From contig NZ_AZWO01000011.1 in NCBI RefSeq assembly GCF_000514775.1, forward strand, positions 1 to 64,000: a stretch of 64,000 nucleotides of DNA, given 5' to 3'. This DNA comes from Salinispora pacifica CNR114. Lineage in GTDB: Bacteria; Actinomycetota; Actinomycetes; Mycobacteriales; Micromonosporaceae. The position numbers and the translations under genes are program-made. A model generated the notes under the pieces. It was given only the letters and a program-made list of their open reading frames with translations. It did no database searches and was not told the DNA's origin. Of this stretch, positions 14,608 to 28,886 are shown piece by piece. Numbering within the stretch: position 1 is the first letter of the stretch; every line of letters starts with the position of its first letter.

Positions 14608-16071
14608 TCAGCGGGGAACGACCTGCTCGGCGGCCCACTCCCGCCAGCCGGCGAGCTGGTCGGCGGCGGCGGCGAGCTGCTCGGCGACCGGACCCGGGCC
14701 GGTGGAGCCCGGGGTGGTGCGGGCGGCGAGCGCGCTCCGGACCGACAGCACGTCCCGCACCGACGGGTCAAGGTGCTCGCTGACCGCGGCGAGGTCGTCG
14801 TCGGAGACCTCGTCGAGCGCGCAGTCCCGGGCCACGCAGAGCGCCACCAGCCGGCCGGTGATCTCGTGCGCCTCGCGGAACGGTACCCCGCGGCGGACCA
14901 GCCAGTCGGCCACCTCGGTGGCGAGCGAGAAGCCCTCCGGCGCGGCGGCGACCAGCCGGTCGGCCCGTACCGTCATCGTGGAGACCATCCCCGCGAGGGC
15001 CGGCAGGAGCAGCTCCAGCGTGTCCACCGCGTCGAAGGCGGGCTCCTTGTCCTCCTGCATGTCCCGGTCGTAGGTCATCGGCAGGCCCTTGAGCATGGTG
15101 AGCACACCCACCAGGCCCCCGACGAGCCGGCCGGACTTGCCTCGGGCCAACTCGGCAATGTCCGCGTTCTTCTTCTGCGGCATGATCGACGATCCGGTGG
15201 CGAAGGCGTCATCCAGCTCCACCCAACCGAACTCCGGCGACGTCCACAGCACCACCTCCTCCCCGAGGCGGGACAGGTGCACGCCGATCAGCGCGGTGGT
15301 GAAGAGGAACTCGGCGACGAAGTCCCGGTCGGCGACGGCGTCCATCGAGTTGGCGAAGGACGTGCGGAAGCCCAGCTCCCGGGCGACCGCCACCGGGTCC
15401 AGCGGCAGGCCGGAGCCGGCGAGCGCACCGGCGCCGAGCGGACTGATCGCGGTGCGGTGGTCCCAGTCGCGCAGCCGCTGTAGGTCGCGCAGCAGCGGCT
15501 GCACATGGGCGAGTAGCCAGTGCCCGAAGGTGACCGGCTGGGCGGGCTGCAGGTGGGTCATGCCCGGCGTCGCGGTGTCCACGTGCCGCCCGGCCTGCTC
15601 GACCAACGCCTCAGCCAGCTCGACCAAGCGAGCGGCCACGCCCCGGGCGTGGTCACGCAGGTAGAGCCGCAGGTCCGTGGCGACCTGGTCGTTGCGGGAA
15701 CGGCCGGCGCGCAGCTTGCCGCCGAGCCGGCCGAGCCGCTCCAGCAGCCCCCGCTCCAGGGCCGTGTGCACGTCCTCGTCTTCCACGGTGGGCCGGAACG
15801 TGCCGGCGGCGCAGGCGGCCTCCAGGTCGTCCAGGGCCGCCAGGATCTGCCCCAGCTCCTCGGCGTCCAGCAGACCGGCGCCGGCCAGGACCCGGGCGTG
15901 TGCCCGGGACCCCGCGAGGTCGTAGGGGGCGAGCCGCCAGTCGAACTGCACGCTCACCGACAGCCGGGCGAGTGCCTCGGCCGGGCCGCCGGCGAAGCGG
16001 GCTCCCCACAGACTGGTCCGGTTGGTGGCTGCGCTGTTCTCGGTCAGGCTCTCGTCGTCCACCCCGCCCAT
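14608..16071 (-). CDS. argH: argininosuccinate lyase
   Basis: Last step of arginine synthesis: splits argininosuccinate into arginine and fumarate. The 487-residue protein has the fumarase/aspartase superfamily signature GSSIMPQKKNAD, which holds the catalytic serine loop, plus GRSRNDQVATDLRLYLRDHA and GMTHLQPAQPVTFGHW. It is the final gene of the argCJBDFRGH operon, starting 11 bases after argG. ATG 16071 is the likely start; the reading frame extends further upstream, but that part overlaps argG and does not resemble the family. Confidence 0.97.
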   Translation of the reverse strand: MGGVDDESLTENSAATNRTSLWGARFAGGPAEALARLSVSVQFDWRLAPYDLAGSRAHARVLAGAGLLDAEELGQILAALDDLEAACAAGTFRPTVEDEDVHTALERGLLERLGRLGGKLRAGRSRNDQVATDLRLYLRDHARGVAARLVELAEALVEQAGRHVDTATPGMTHLQPAQPVTFGHWLLAHVQPLLRDLQRLRDWDHRTAISPLGAGALAGSGLPLDPVAVARELGFRTSFANSMDAVADRDFVAEFLFTTALIGVHLSRLGEEVVLWTSPEFGWVELDDAFATGSSIMPQKKNADIAELARGKSGRLVGGLVGVLTMLKGLPMTYDRDMQEDKEPAFDAVDTLELLLPALAGMVSTMTVRADRLVAAAPEGFSLATEVADWLVRRGVPFREAHEITGRLVALCVARDCALDEVSDDDLAAVSEHLDPSVRDVLSVRSALAARTTPGSTGPGPVAEQLAAAADQLAGWREWAAEQVVPR

Positions 16072-16082
16072 TGTGGCAGCGC

Positions 16083-17287
16083 TCACCGCGCCCCACCCAG
16101 CCGGGCGTCCCGCTCCGCCGACATCTTGCTGGGCAGGCCCCACAGCTGCACAAACCCCTTGGCCAGGGACTGGTCGAAGGTGTCACCGGTGTCGTAGGTG
16201 GCCATGCCGAAGTCGTACAGGCTGGCCTCGGACCGCCGACCGGTGGCGGTCACCCGGCCACCGTGCAGGGTGAGCCGTACCTCGCCGGTGACGTGCTGCT
16301 GCGAGTCGTCGACGAAGGCGTCCAGCGCGTCCTTCAGCGGGGAGAACCACAGGCCGTCGTAGACCAGCTCGCCCCAGCGCTGGTCCACGCTCCGCTTGAA
16401 CCGGGCCAGGTCGCGCTCGACGGTGACCGCCTCCAACTCCTGGTGTGCGGTGATCAGCGCGATCGCGCCCGGCGCCTCGTACACCTCGCGGCTCTTGATC
16501 CCGACGAGCCGGTCCTCGACCATGTCCAGCCGGCCGATGCCCTGCGCGCCGGCACGCCGGTTCAGCTCCACGATCGCCTGGTACGGGGTGACCGTCTCCC
16601 CGTCGATCGCGACCGGGTTGCCGGCGTCGAAGGTGATGACGACCTCGTCCGCGTCCCGCGGCTGGGTCGGGTCGGCGGTGTAGGAGTACAGGTCCTCGAT
16701 CGGCGGGTTCCAGATGTCCTCCAGGAAGCCGGTCTCGACGGCCCGGCCCCACAGGTTCTGGTCGATCGAGTAGGGCGACTTCGCCGTCACGTCGATCGGC
16801 AGCCCCTTCTCCTCGGCGAACGCGATCGCCTTGTCCCGGGTCCAGGCGTAGTCCCGAGCCGGCGCGACGATCCGCAGATCCGGGGCGAGCGCCCCCAGGC
16901 CGACCTCGAAGCGAACCTGGTCGTTGCCCTTGCCGGTGCAGCCGTGCGACACGATGGTGCCGCCGTGCTTGCGGGCGGCGGCCACCAGGTGCTTGACGAT
17001 CAGCGGCCGGGACAGGGCGGAGACCAGCGGGTACCGGTCCATGTAGAGGGCGTTGGCCCGGACGGCGGGCAGGCAGTACTCGGCAGCGAACTCGTCGCGC
17101 GCGTCGACCAGCTCGGATTCCACGGCCCCGCAGTCGAGCGCCCGCTGCCGGATCGCCTCCAGGTCCTCACCGCCCTGCCCGACGTCGACCGCCACGGCGA
17201 TCACTTCGGCGCCGGTCTGCTCGGCCAGGTACGGGATCGCGACGGAGGTGTCCAACCCTCCGGAGTACGCCAGAACGACCCGCTCAG

Positions 17288-17291
<4 letters not shown>
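16083..17291 (-). CDS. argG: argininosuccinate synthase
   Basis: Condenses citrulline and aspartate using ATP. The 402-residue protein begins with the N-type ATP pyrophosphatase motif [15 protein letters not shown] and contains [13 protein letters not shown] and the C-terminal [15 protein letters not shown] region. The start overlaps the argR stop (ATGA), so the repressor gene is embedded in the operon it controls and is translationally coupled to argG. Confidence 0.98.
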
Positions 17292-20077
<2,786 letters not shown>

Positions 20078-20081
<4 letters not shown>

Positions 20082-20965
20082 CCGGGAATCACCATGGTTC
20101 CGAAGCCTTCCGAGGTAAAGATCTCCAGCAGGGTCGAGTGCGCGACCCGCCCGTCCACCACGTGCGCGGCGGGCACGCCCCCGCGCACCGCCCGCAGGCA
20201 CGCCTCCATCTTGGGAACCATCCCCGACTCCAGGGACGGCAGCAGCTTCGCCAGCTCGTTCGCGGTGACCTCACCGACCAGGCTGGACCGGTCCGGCCAG
20301 TTGGCGTACAGGCCCGGCACATCGGTCAGGACGACCAGCTTGCGCGCCCGCAGCGCGATCGCCAACGCCGCCGCGGCGGTGTCCGCGTTGAGGTTGTGCG
20401 GCACGCCGTCCGCATCCGGGGCCACCGTCGAGAGCACCGGGATCCGACCGGCCTCGAGCAGGTCGGTCACCGCCGAGATGTCCGCCGACTCCACATCGCC
20501 GACCTGGCCGACGTCGACCGGCAGCCCATTGACGTACGCCGGGCGTCGGACCGCGGTGAACAGACCCGCGTCCTCGCCGGAGAGCCCCACCGCGAACGGA
20601 CCGTGCGCGTTGATCAGCCCGACCAGTTCCCGGCCGACCTGACCCAGGAGCACCATCCGGACCACGTCCATCACCTCTGGCGTGGTGACCCGCAGCCCGC
20701 CCCGGAACTCACTCTCGATGCCGAGGCGGTCCAGCATCGCCGAGATCTGCGGCCCGCCGCCGTGCACCACGACCGGCTTCAGGCCGGCGTGGCGGAGAAA
20801 GACCATGTCCGCGGCGAACGCCCGCCGCAGCTCCGGATCGGCCATGGCGTTGCCGCCGTACTTGACCACGACGGTCGAGCCCGCGAAGCGGGCCAGCCAC
20901 GGCAACGCCTCGATCAGGGTGGCGGCCTTGGCCTGGGCGCCGGTGAGATCCGCGGTGACGCTCAT
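20078..20965 (-). CDS. argB: acetylglutamate kinase
   Basis: Phosphorylates N-acetylglutamate, normally the arginine-inhibited committed step. The 295-residue amino-acid kinase has [11 protein letters not shown] near residue 31, the substrate loop [25 protein letters not shown] and the nucleotide-binding [12 protein letters not shown]. The N-terminal helix preceding the first strand fits the arginine-sensitive hexameric class. It starts 58 bases after argJ and overlaps argD by four bases. Confidence 0.97.
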
Positions 20966-21023
20966 GCCCGAACCTGCCTTCCGTCTCCGGTCGCGGTGCC
21001 GCGCCGCGCGGCGATCCTCGTGC

Positions 21024-22196
21024 TCACGACGAGTACGCCGAGTTCTCGTGGACGTACCCGTGGGACAGGTCGTTGGTCCAGATCGTCGCCGCGGCGGCGC
21101 CCGCCCCCAGGTCGATGCAGATCGTCACGTCCATACCCCCGAGGTCGACCTTGGACCGGTCCTCGGCGGCGGCGCCGCCCCGGCACACCCACACCCCGTT
21201 CACGGCCACATCGACCCGCTCCGGCTCGAACGCCGCCGCGGTGGTGCCGACGGCGGCGAGGATGCGCCCCCAGTTCGGGTCGTTGCCGAACAGCGCGGTT
21301 TTGACCAGGTTGTTCCGGGCCACGCTCCGGCCCACCTCGACCGCGTCATCCTCGCTCGCCGCGCCGACCACATCGATCGTGATCTGCTTGGTGGCGCCCT
21401 CGGCGTCGGCGACGAGTTGCTGCGCGAGGTCGTGGGCGACGGCGGTGACCACGGCGGTCAGCTCGGCCTCGGTGGGCGCGACGCCGCTCGCACCGCTGGC
21501 CAGCAGCAGCACCGTGTCGTTGGTGGACATGCACCCGTCCGAGTCGACCCGGTCGAAGGTGAGCCGGCAGGCGGCCCGCAACGCCGCGTCCAGGGTCTCC
21601 GGGTCGGCGACCGCGTCGGTGGTGAGCACGCTGAGCATCGTGGCCATCGCCGGTGCGAGCATGCCCGCGCCCTTGGCCATCCCACCGACGGTGAAGCCCG
21701 CGCCGTGCCCGACCGCGTTCTTCGGCCGGGAGTCGGTGGTCATGATGGCCTCGGCGGCGGCCGGTCCGCCGTCCTGACTCAACGCCTCGACCGCCGTACC
21801 CACCCCGGGCAGGAGCCGGTCCATGGGCAGCCGCTCGCCGATCAGGCCGGTGGAGCAGACGGCCACCTCGCCCGCGCCGAGGTCCAACCCGGGGGCGACG
21901 GCGGTCAGTACCGCCGCGGTGTGCTCCGCGGTGGCGTGGGTGTCCTGGAAGCCACCGGGGCCGGTGCAGGCGTTGGCGCCGCCCGAGTTGAGGATCGCGG
22001 CGCGCACCAGACCGCCCTGGACGACCTGCTGGGTCCAGAGCACCGGCGCGGCCTTCACCCGGTTGGCGGTGAAGACACCGGCTGCCCCGGCGTGCGGGCC
22101 GTCGTTGACGACCAGGGCGACATCGGCCGTCCCGCCCTCCTTGAGCCCGGCGGGCACCCCGGCCGCCCGGAATCCACGGGGAGTGGTGACGCTCAC
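21024..22196 (-). CDS. argJ: glutamate N-acetyltransferase / amino-acid acetyltransferase
   Basis: Recycles the acetyl group between ornithine and glutamate, and may also make acetylglutamate. The 390-residue precursor has [20 protein letters not shown]; the Thr in MATML is the autoprocessing nucleophile that splits the chain into two subunits. [19 protein letters not shown] and the C-terminal [15 protein letters not shown] are also typical. The GTG start overlaps the argC stop (GTGA). argE and argA are not in this cluster, consistent with the cyclic pathway. Confidence 0.97.
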   Translation of the reverse strand: MSVTTPRGFRAAGVPAGLKEGGTADVALVVNDGPHAGAAGVFTANRVKAAPVLWTQQVVQGGLVRAAILNSGGANACTGPGGFQDTHATAEHTAAVLTAVAPGLDLGAGEVAVCSTGLIGERLPMDRLLPGVGTAVEALSQDGGPAAAEAIMTTDSRPKNAVGHGAGFTVGGMAKGAGMLAPAMATMLSVLTTDAVADPETLDAALRAACRLTFDRVDSDGCMSTNDTVLLLASGASGVAPTEAELTAVVTAVAHDLAQQLVADAEGATKQITIDVVGAASEDDAVEVGRSVARNNLVKTALFGNDPNWGRILAAVGTTAAAFEPERVDVAVNGVWVCRGGAAAEDRSKVDLGGMDVTICIDLGAGAAAATIWTNDLSHGYVHENSAYSS

Positions 22197-23194
22197 GGGG
22201 TAACCCCCCAGACGGACAGGCCGGTGGCCTCCGGCAGGCCGAGCATGATGTTGGCGTTCTGCACCGCCTGGCCGGCCGCGCCCCGACCGAGGTTGTCCAG
22301 GCCGCTGACCACGATCATCCGTCCGGCGTCGACGTCGACGGTCGCCTGCAGGTGGCAGGAGTTGGAGCCGAGGGTCGCGGCGGTGTGTGGCCACCGCCCC
22401 TCGGGCAGCACGTGCACGAAGGGCGCACCCGCGTACGCCTCGGCGAGCACCGCCTGCGGGTCGACCTCGCGTACGGGCACGGCGGTGACGGTCGCGAGGA
22501 TCCCCCGTGGCATCGGTGCCAACACCGGGGTGAACGACAGGCTGGTCGCCCCGGTCGCCTGCTTGATCTCCGGAACGTGCTGGTGCGCACCGACCCGGTA
22601 CGGCGACAGATCCCCCATGACCTCGCTGGCCAGCAGGTGCGCCTTGGTGGCGCGGCCGGCGCCCGCGGTCCCGGAGGCGGCCACCACCACCACGTCGGCG
22701 GGCTGGGCCGCGCCGGCGGCGATCAGCGGGGCGAGCGCCAGGATGATGGCGTTGGCGTAACAGCCGGGGTTGGCCACCCGGGTCGCGGCGGCGATCCGCT
22801 CGCGCTGACCCGGTAGCTCGGGCAGACCGTAGGTCCACTGCCCGGCGTGGGTGCCGCCGTAGTAGTTGGCCCAGGCGTACGGGTCGGCCAGCCGGTGATC
22901 GGCACCGAGGTCAACCACGCGCACCTCCGGCGGCAGCTGCGCGGCCAGCGCTGCCGACTCGCCGTGCGGCAGCGCCAGGAAGACCAGGTCGGCATCGGCC
23001 AGGGCCGCCGGGTCGGTCTTGGCCAGCACCAGATCCAGCCCGGTCAGCTGCGGGTGCACGGTGTCCAGCCGGTGTCCGGCCTGGCTGTGCGCGGTGGCGG
23101 CGACCAGGTCGAACTCCGGGTGCCCGGCGATCAGGCGCAGCAGTTCACCCCCGGCGTAGCCGCTCGCCCCAGCGACCGCAACTCGGATCCCCAT
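22193..23194 (-). CDS. argC: N-acetyl-gamma-glutamyl-phosphate reductase
   Basis: NADPH-dependent reduction of acetylglutamyl phosphate. The 333-residue protein opens with the dinucleotide fold VAVAGASGYAGGELLRL and has the catalytic cysteine in VANPGCYANAIIL and the late segment GAAGQAVQNANIMLGLPE. It is the first gene of the arginine operon. A GGAGG-type site (ACGGAGGTAGG) precedes the ATG, and an ARG box lies about 45 bases upstream. Confidence 0.98.
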   Translation of the reverse strand: MGIRVAVAGASGYAGGELLRLIAGHPEFDLVAATAHSQAGHRLDTVHPQLTGLDLVLAKTDPAALADADLVFLALPHGESAALAAQLPPEVRVVDLGADHRLADPYAWANYYGGTHAGQWTYGLPELPGQRERIAAATRVANPGCYANAIILALAPLIAAGAAQPADVVVVAASGTAGAGRATKAHLLASEVMGDLSPYRVGAHQHVPEIKQATGATSLSFTPVLAPMPRGILATVTAVPVREVDPQAVLAEAYAGAPFVHVLPEGRWPHTAATLGSNSCHLQATVDVDAGRMIVVSGLDNLGRGAAGQAVQNANIMLGLPEATGLSVWGVTP

Positions 23195-23236
23195 ACCTAC
23201 CTCCGTATGACAATGCAGGAAAGGTTAGCAGTGACC

Positions 23237-23262
23237 GCATGATCATACAAAGCAATGCATGG
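23237..23262 (-). promoter_or_regulatory. ARG box (ArgR operator) of argC
   Basis: On the minus strand the sequence CCATGCATTGCTTTGTATGA, followed by TCATGC, resembles the Streptomyces ARG box CCATGCATGCCCATTGCATA, with AT-rich 18-base palindromic character in an otherwise GC-rich region. A -10-like TATGAT (23242-23247) lies within it, so ArgR would occlude RNA polymerase. The operator controls argC-J-B-D-F-R-G-H. Confidence 0.7.
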
Positions 23263-23302
23263 TGATGAGACCGTGTTCTGGATCACCAGCCGCCACCCAC
23301 GG

Positions 23303-23337
23303 AAGGGCCCGCGTCGCGTGTCGCGACGCGGGCCCTT
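23303..23337. terminator. terminator after pheT
   Basis: AAGGGCCCGCGTCGCG and its exact complement (23322-23337) form a perfect 16-bp stem with a 3-base loop. It lies 43 bases beyond the pheT stop and upstream of the argC promoter, insulating the arginine operon. No U-tract follows. Confidence 0.88.
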
Positions 23338-23379
23338 CGACGGAAAACCCCAAACGGCGGGAAGAGGCGAGGTCTGCCC

Positions 23380-25965
23380 TCACACGCCGCGGAGAGTAGC
23401 GCCGAAGCGCTCCGCGACACAGGCAACCGCCGCGTCCCGCGCCGCGACCGCCTCCTCCACCGTCAGCGTCCGGTCCGGCGCCCGGAAGGTCAGCTTGTAC
23501 GCCAACGACCGACGACCCGCGCCGAGCTGCTCACCGACGTACACGTCGAAGAGCCGAACCGACTCCAACAGCGCACCGGCCCCCGCCACCAGCGCCCCCT
23601 GCACCTCGGCCACCGGCACGTCGACATCGACCACCAGCGCCACGTCGATCAGGGCGGGCGGGAAAGACGAGAGCACCGGGGCCTGCCGCACCGGGGCCGC
23701 CGGAACCGCGTCCAGGTCCAACTCCATCGCGGCGGTACGGCGCGGCAACTCCAGCCCGGCGATCACCGCCGGATGCAGCTCTCCCGCGTACCCGACAGCC
23801 ACGCCATCCACCACCAGCTGCGCACAGCGCCCCGGGTGCCAGGGGGCATGCTCCACCGCCCGTACGGCCACCCGGTCGGCGGGAATGCCGGCGGCGGCGA
23901 GCACCGACCGAGCCGCCTCGACCGCGTCCGCCCAGCCAGCCGGGCGCCCCTCGCCCCACCAGCCACCCGGCTCGACCTCGCCGGCGAGCACCACGGCGAC
24001 GTGCCGAGGCTGCTCCGGCAACACCGCGTCGGCGGCGGCGAACTCCGCGTCCGACGGCCGGTGCTCCACTCCCATCGCCGGCGGAGAGCCGGCCTCCGCC
24101 CGCGGGTGGAAGACCGTGCCGATCTCGTACAGCGCGAGGTCCCGCTGGCCTCGGCCCAGGTTCCGTCGGAGCACCCCGAGCAGCGGGCCGAGCAGCGTCG
24201 TCCGCAGTGCCGGCTCCTCCTCCGACAGCGGGTTGGCCAGCCGCACTGCCCGCCGCCGGGCATCATCGGCCGGCAGGCCCAGCTGGTCAGCCAGCTCGAC
24301 TGCCACAAACGGCGCGGAGAGCACCTCCACGTACCCCTGGTCGGCGAGCATCCTGGCCACCGCCCGCCGACGCCGCTGCTGCCAGGTCAGGCCCCGACCG
24401 ACGGGGGCCGCCGGCAGCACCGCCGGCACCCGGTCGTAGCCGTCGAGGCGAACCACCTCCTCGACCAGGTCGGCCGGGTCGGTCAGGTCGGGTCGCCAGG
24501 TCGGCGGGGTAACCAGGAACGACACCGCGCCACCAGCGGCGACGCCCACCGCACCCGGATCCGCGGCGAGCCGATCCGGGCCGCCAACGACCGTGCAGCC
24601 AACCTCGGTGAGCAGGGCAGCCACCCGCTCCGGCGAATAAGTCACCCCGACCCGTCGAGATGGCAGATCCGCCGGCAGGACCACCGGGGTCGGCGCCGAC
24701 ACCTGATCGATATCGAGGATCTCCGCACCGGCCGCGCCGCCGCCGTGCTCCACCAGCAGCCGCACCGCCCGGTCGACGGCGACCAACGGCAGGGCCGGGT
24801 CAACGCCCCGCTCCCACCGCTTGGCCGCCGCGCTGAACAGCCGGTGCCGGCGGGCCGTGCGCCCCACCATCACCGGATCCCAGTGGGCGGCCTCGAACAA
24901 CACGTTGCCGGTCTCCGCGACCACCTCGCTGCTCTCCCCACCCATCACGGCGGCGAGCGAGATCGGGACACCGGCGTCGGCGCCAGCAGCCGAGATCGGA
25001 TTCGGCAACCCGGCATCAGAGATCACCATGTCCTCGGCGACCAGTGTGCGCGCCACCCCGTCCAGGGTGGTCAACCGCTCCCCCGCCACCGCCCGGCGGA
25101 CCACCAGCGGGCCGGTGATCCGGTCGGCGTCGAAGGCGTGCATCGGCTGGCCCAGCTCGAGCATCACGTAGTTGGTGATGTCGACCGGCAGCGAGAGGCT
25201 GCGGATACCGGCGGTGGTGAGCCGCTGGACCATCCAGGCCGGCGACGGCGCGGCCGGGTTGACACCGCGGACCATCCGCGCCGCGAACCGGTCACAGCCG
25301 ACCGGATCCCGCACCTCCACCGGGTACGCGGGGGCTTCGGTGCCGGCCGGGGCGGACGCGATACCCGGGTCCCGAAACGGCACCCCGAAGGCGTGCGACA
25401 ACTCCCGGGCGATCCCCCGCACCGACATCTGGTAACCCCGGTCCGGGGTCAGCTCCACCTCGACCACCACATCGTCGAGGCCCACCACGGGGCGGGCGTC
25501 GTCACCCGGCTTGGCGGGGCTGGAGTCGGGCAGCACGATGATGCCGGCGTGGTCGTCGCCCAGGCCCAGCTCCTTCACCGAGCAGATCATGCCCTTGGAG
25601 TTGCGCCCATACGTCCGGCGCGCCCCGATGGCGAAGTCACCGGGCAGCACCCCACCGGGGAGGATCACCACCACCCGGTCGCCGACCGCGAAGTTACGCG
25701 CCCCGCAGACGATCTCCTGCAACTCGCCGGTGCCGTTGGCGTCCCCCACGTCCACCCGACAGAAGCGAATCGGCTTCTTGAAACCGGTCAGCTCCTCAAT
25801 CTCCCGCACCTCGCCGACGACCAGCGGCCCGGTGACCGTACCGGCCAGGTCCACGACGGACTCCACCTCGATACCGAGGCCGACCAGGGACTGCTCAAGG
25901 TCGGCCGGGGTCAGGTGCGCCGGCAGGTCAACGTACTCACGCAGCCAACTGACAGAAACTCGCAT
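23380..25965 (-). CDS. pheT: phenylalanyl-tRNA synthetase beta subunit
   Basis: The 861-residue beta chain of the alpha2-beta2 enzyme that charges tRNA-Phe. In order: an N-terminal EMAP-like tRNA-binding domain (about 40-150, with FCRVDVGDANG and IVCGARNF), the B3/B4 editing domain (about 215-380, with FAARMVRGVNP), the B5 domain (about 400-490), the catalytic-like core and a C-terminal ferredoxin-fold anticodon-binding domain (SSFPPALIDVALVVD onward). It begins 36 bases after pheS and is clearly cotranscribed with it. Confidence 0.97.
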   Translation of the reverse strand: MRVSVSWLREYVDLPAHLTPADLEQSLVGLGIEVESVVDLAGTVTGPLVVGEVREIEELTGFKKPIRFCRVDVGDANGTGELQEIVCGARNFAVGDRVVVILPGGVLPGDFAIGARRTYGRNSKGMICSVKELGLGDDHAGIIVLPDSSPAKPGDDARPVVGLDDVVVEVELTPDRGYQMSVRGIARELSHAFGVPFRDPGIASAPAGTEAPAYPVEVRDPVGCDRFAARMVRGVNPAAPSPAWMVQRLTTAGIRSLSLPVDITNYVMLELGQPMHAFDADRITGPLVVRRAVAGERLTTLDGVARTLVAEDMVISDAGLPNPISAAGADAGVPISLAAVMGGESSEVVAETGNVLFEAAHWDPVMVGRTARRHRLFSAAAKRWERGVDPALPLVAVDRAVRLLVEHGGGAAGAEILDIDQVSAPTPVVLPADLPSRRVGVTYSPERVAALLTEVGCTVVGGPDRLAADPGAVGVAAGGAVSFLVTPPTWRPDLTDPADLVEEVVRLDGYDRVPAVLPAAPVGRGLTWQQRRRRAVARMLADQGYVEVLSAPFVAVELADQLGLPADDARRRAVRLANPLSEEEPALRTTLLGPLLGVLRRNLGRGQRDLALYEIGTVFHPRAEAGSPPAMGVEHRPSDAEFAAADAVLPEQPRHVAVVLAGEVEPGGWWGEGRPAGWADAVEAARSVLAAAGIPADRVAVRAVEHAPWHPGRCAQLVVDGVAVGYAGELHPAVIAGLELPRRTAAMELDLDAVPAAPVRQAPVLSSFPPALIDVALVVDVDVPVAEVQGALVAGAGALLESVRLFDVYVGEQLGAGRRSLAYKLTFRAPDRTLTVEEAVAARDAAVACVAERFGATLRGV

Positions 25966-26001
25966 GACTCAGATCACCGTCTCCGTAACTCGTGCCCGCG
26001 C

Positions 26002-27213
<1,212 letters not shown>

Positions 27214-27235
27214 CTAAACGAACGCCGTTGCGCGT

Positions 27236-28216
27236 TCACGGGCGGCCGCTCTCCTTCGCTGCCTCGATCGTGGTGCCGGCCTCAACAGCGGCTACTTCCT
27301 CGACCGCTGCTACCTCCTCGACCGCGGGTCTGGCCGCAACCGCGGTTGTGGCCTCGACCGGGCGCGGGGACGACGGCCGGCGCTGCGCTCTCGCTGAAGC
27401 GTACAGGCACACCGCCGCCGCGGCAGCCAGGTTAAGGCTCTCCGCCCGCCCATGCAGTGGTACCCGGACCCGGGCCGCGGCGGCCGCGGTCAACCCGGCG
27501 GGCAAGCCGTGCGCCTCGGAGCCGAAGACCCAGGCGGTGGGGGCGGCCAACCGGCCGGCATCAACCAGGTCGTCCAGGTCGTCCGCGCCGTACCCGGTGG
27601 TGGCCAACACGGCGAGCCCGGCGGCCCGCAGGTCGGCGATCACCTGCAGCGGATCGGGCGCCCGCACCACGTCCACGTGGAACAGGCTGCCCGCCGACGC
27701 TCGCACCACCTTGCCGTTGTAGGGGTCGACAGCCGTACCGGCGAAGACCACCGTCTGGGCTCCGGCCGCATCGGCGGTACGCAGGACCGTGCCGGCGTTG
27801 CCCGGATCGCGGATGTCGGCGAGGACGGTGACCAGCCGCGGCGCACGCGCGAGAGCGGTGGCCAGCGGTAGGTCGAGATGTTGACAGACGGCGATCAGGC
27901 CCTGGGGAGCGACCGTCTCGGCGAGCCCGGCGAGTGCCGCGTCGGTCACCTCGGAGACGGGTAGGTCAGCAGCGGCGGCCTGCGCGGCCAGGTCCCGGTA
28001 CCGGTCCAGGGCGGCCGGCGTACCGAAGAGTTCCAGGACCGTGCCCGACCGAGCCAGGGCCTCGCGGACCGCCTGTGGCCCCTCGGCCAGGAACCGACCG
28101 GTGGCCTCGCGGTCCCGGCGGCGGTGCAGCCGACGGGCCGCCACGATCCGTGGGGTGCGGGGGGTGAGTGGTCCGGAGACGGCGTCGAGGCGCCTCCCGT
28201 GCGATGGTGACTGCAT
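27236..28216 (-). CDS. TrmH/SpoU-family RNA 2'-O-methyltransferase
   Basis: A SAM-dependent ribose methyltransferase acting on rRNA or tRNA. The N-terminal substrate-binding domain (about 20-110, RFLAEGPQAVREAL) is followed by the SPOUT knot with motifs VLADIRDPGNAGTVLRTADA, VVRASAGSLFHVDV, WVFGSEAHGLP and VPLHGRAESLNLAAAAAV. The family core ends near residue 285. The last 40 residues form a low-complexity tail with a repeated VEEVAA unit. It is downstream of rplT, a common actinobacterial order (rplT-tsnR-like-pheST). The exact RNA target is not assignable. Confidence 0.9.
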   Translation of the reverse strand: MQSPSHGRRLDAVSGPLTPRTPRIVAARRLHRRRDREATGRFLAEGPQAVREALARSGTVLELFGTPAALDRYRDLAAQAAAADLPVSEVTDAALAGLAETVAPQGLIAVCQHLDLPLATALARAPRLVTVLADIRDPGNAGTVLRTADAAGAQTVVFAGTAVDPYNGKVVRASAGSLFHVDVVRAPDPLQVIADLRAAGLAVLATTGYGADDLDDLVDAGRLAAPTAWVFGSEAHGLPAGLTAAAAARVRVPLHGRAESLNLAAAAAVCLYASARAQRRPSSPRPVEATTAVAARPAVEEVAAVEEVAAVEAGTTIEAAKESGRP

Positions 28217-28245
28217 GGGAGACGCCTCGCGCTGCCGTGGGTGGA

Positions 28246-28638
28246 TCAGGCGGCCTGGGCGCCGGCCCCGCCGGTGCCCTGCTCCGCGACGGCCGCACGG
28301 GCCTTCTCGACGATCGCCGCGAAGGCGGCGGCGTCGTTGACGGCCAGGTCGGCCAGGATCTTCCGGTCGACCTCGATGCCGGCCAGCCTGAGGCCCTGGA
28401 TCAGTCGGTTGTAGGTGAGCCCGTTGGCGCGGGCACCCGCGTTGATCCGCTGGATCCACAGCTGCCGGAAGTCGCCCTTGCGGTCACGACGGTCCCGGTA
28501 GGAGTACTGCATCGAGTGCAGCATCTGCTCCTTGGCCTTGCGGTACAGCCGGGAGCGCTGACCGCGGTAGCCACTCGCGGTCGCCAGCAGGGTACGGCGC
28601 TTCTTCTGGGCGTTCACAGCCCGCTTGACGCGTGCCAT
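28246..28638 (-). CDS. rplT: 50S ribosomal protein L20
   Basis: A primary-binding 23S rRNA protein needed for early 50S assembly. It is 130 residues long, beginning [19 protein letters not shown], with [20 protein letters not shown] and [15 protein letters not shown] as the conserved blocks. The C-terminal [11 protein letters not shown] tail is longer than in E. coli, as often in actinobacteria. It is the third gene of infC-rpmI-rplT. Confidence 0.98.
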   Translation of the reverse strand: MARVKRAVNAQKKRRTLLATASGYRGQRSRLYRKAKEQMLHSMQYSYRDRRDRKGDFRQLWIQRINAGARANGLTYNRLIQGLRLAGIEVDRKILADLAVNDAAAFAAIVEKARAAVAEQGTGGAGAQAA

Positions 28639-28671
28639 CTCAGCTCCTTCGTTGGTTCAGGGTGGCGCGCG

Positions 28672-28866
28672 TCAGCGGCCGAGCAGCTTCTTGATGCGCT
28701 TGACATCCGGCTTGGCCACCTCGACCAGCCCGGTCAGCCGGCGGGTACGGGTGGAGGACTTCTTCTCCAGGTTGTGGCGCAGGCCGGCCTGCTGCTTCAC
28801 GATCTTGCCTTTGCCGGTCACCCGGACGCGCTTGCCCATCCCGGTGTGGCTTTTCATCTTCGGCAT
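28672..28866 (-). CDS. rpmI: 50S ribosomal protein L35
   Basis: A 64-residue basic protein, [20 protein letters not shown] onward, ending KRIKKLLGR, matching the L35 family over its full length. It lies 20 bases after infC and 33 bases before rplT. Confidence 0.98.
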   Translation of the reverse strand: MPKMKSHTGMGKRVRVTGKGKIVKQQAGLRHNLEKKSSTRTRRLTGLVEVAKPDVKRIKKLLGR

Positions 28867-28886
28867 GTGGAACGTCTTCTCCCCTG

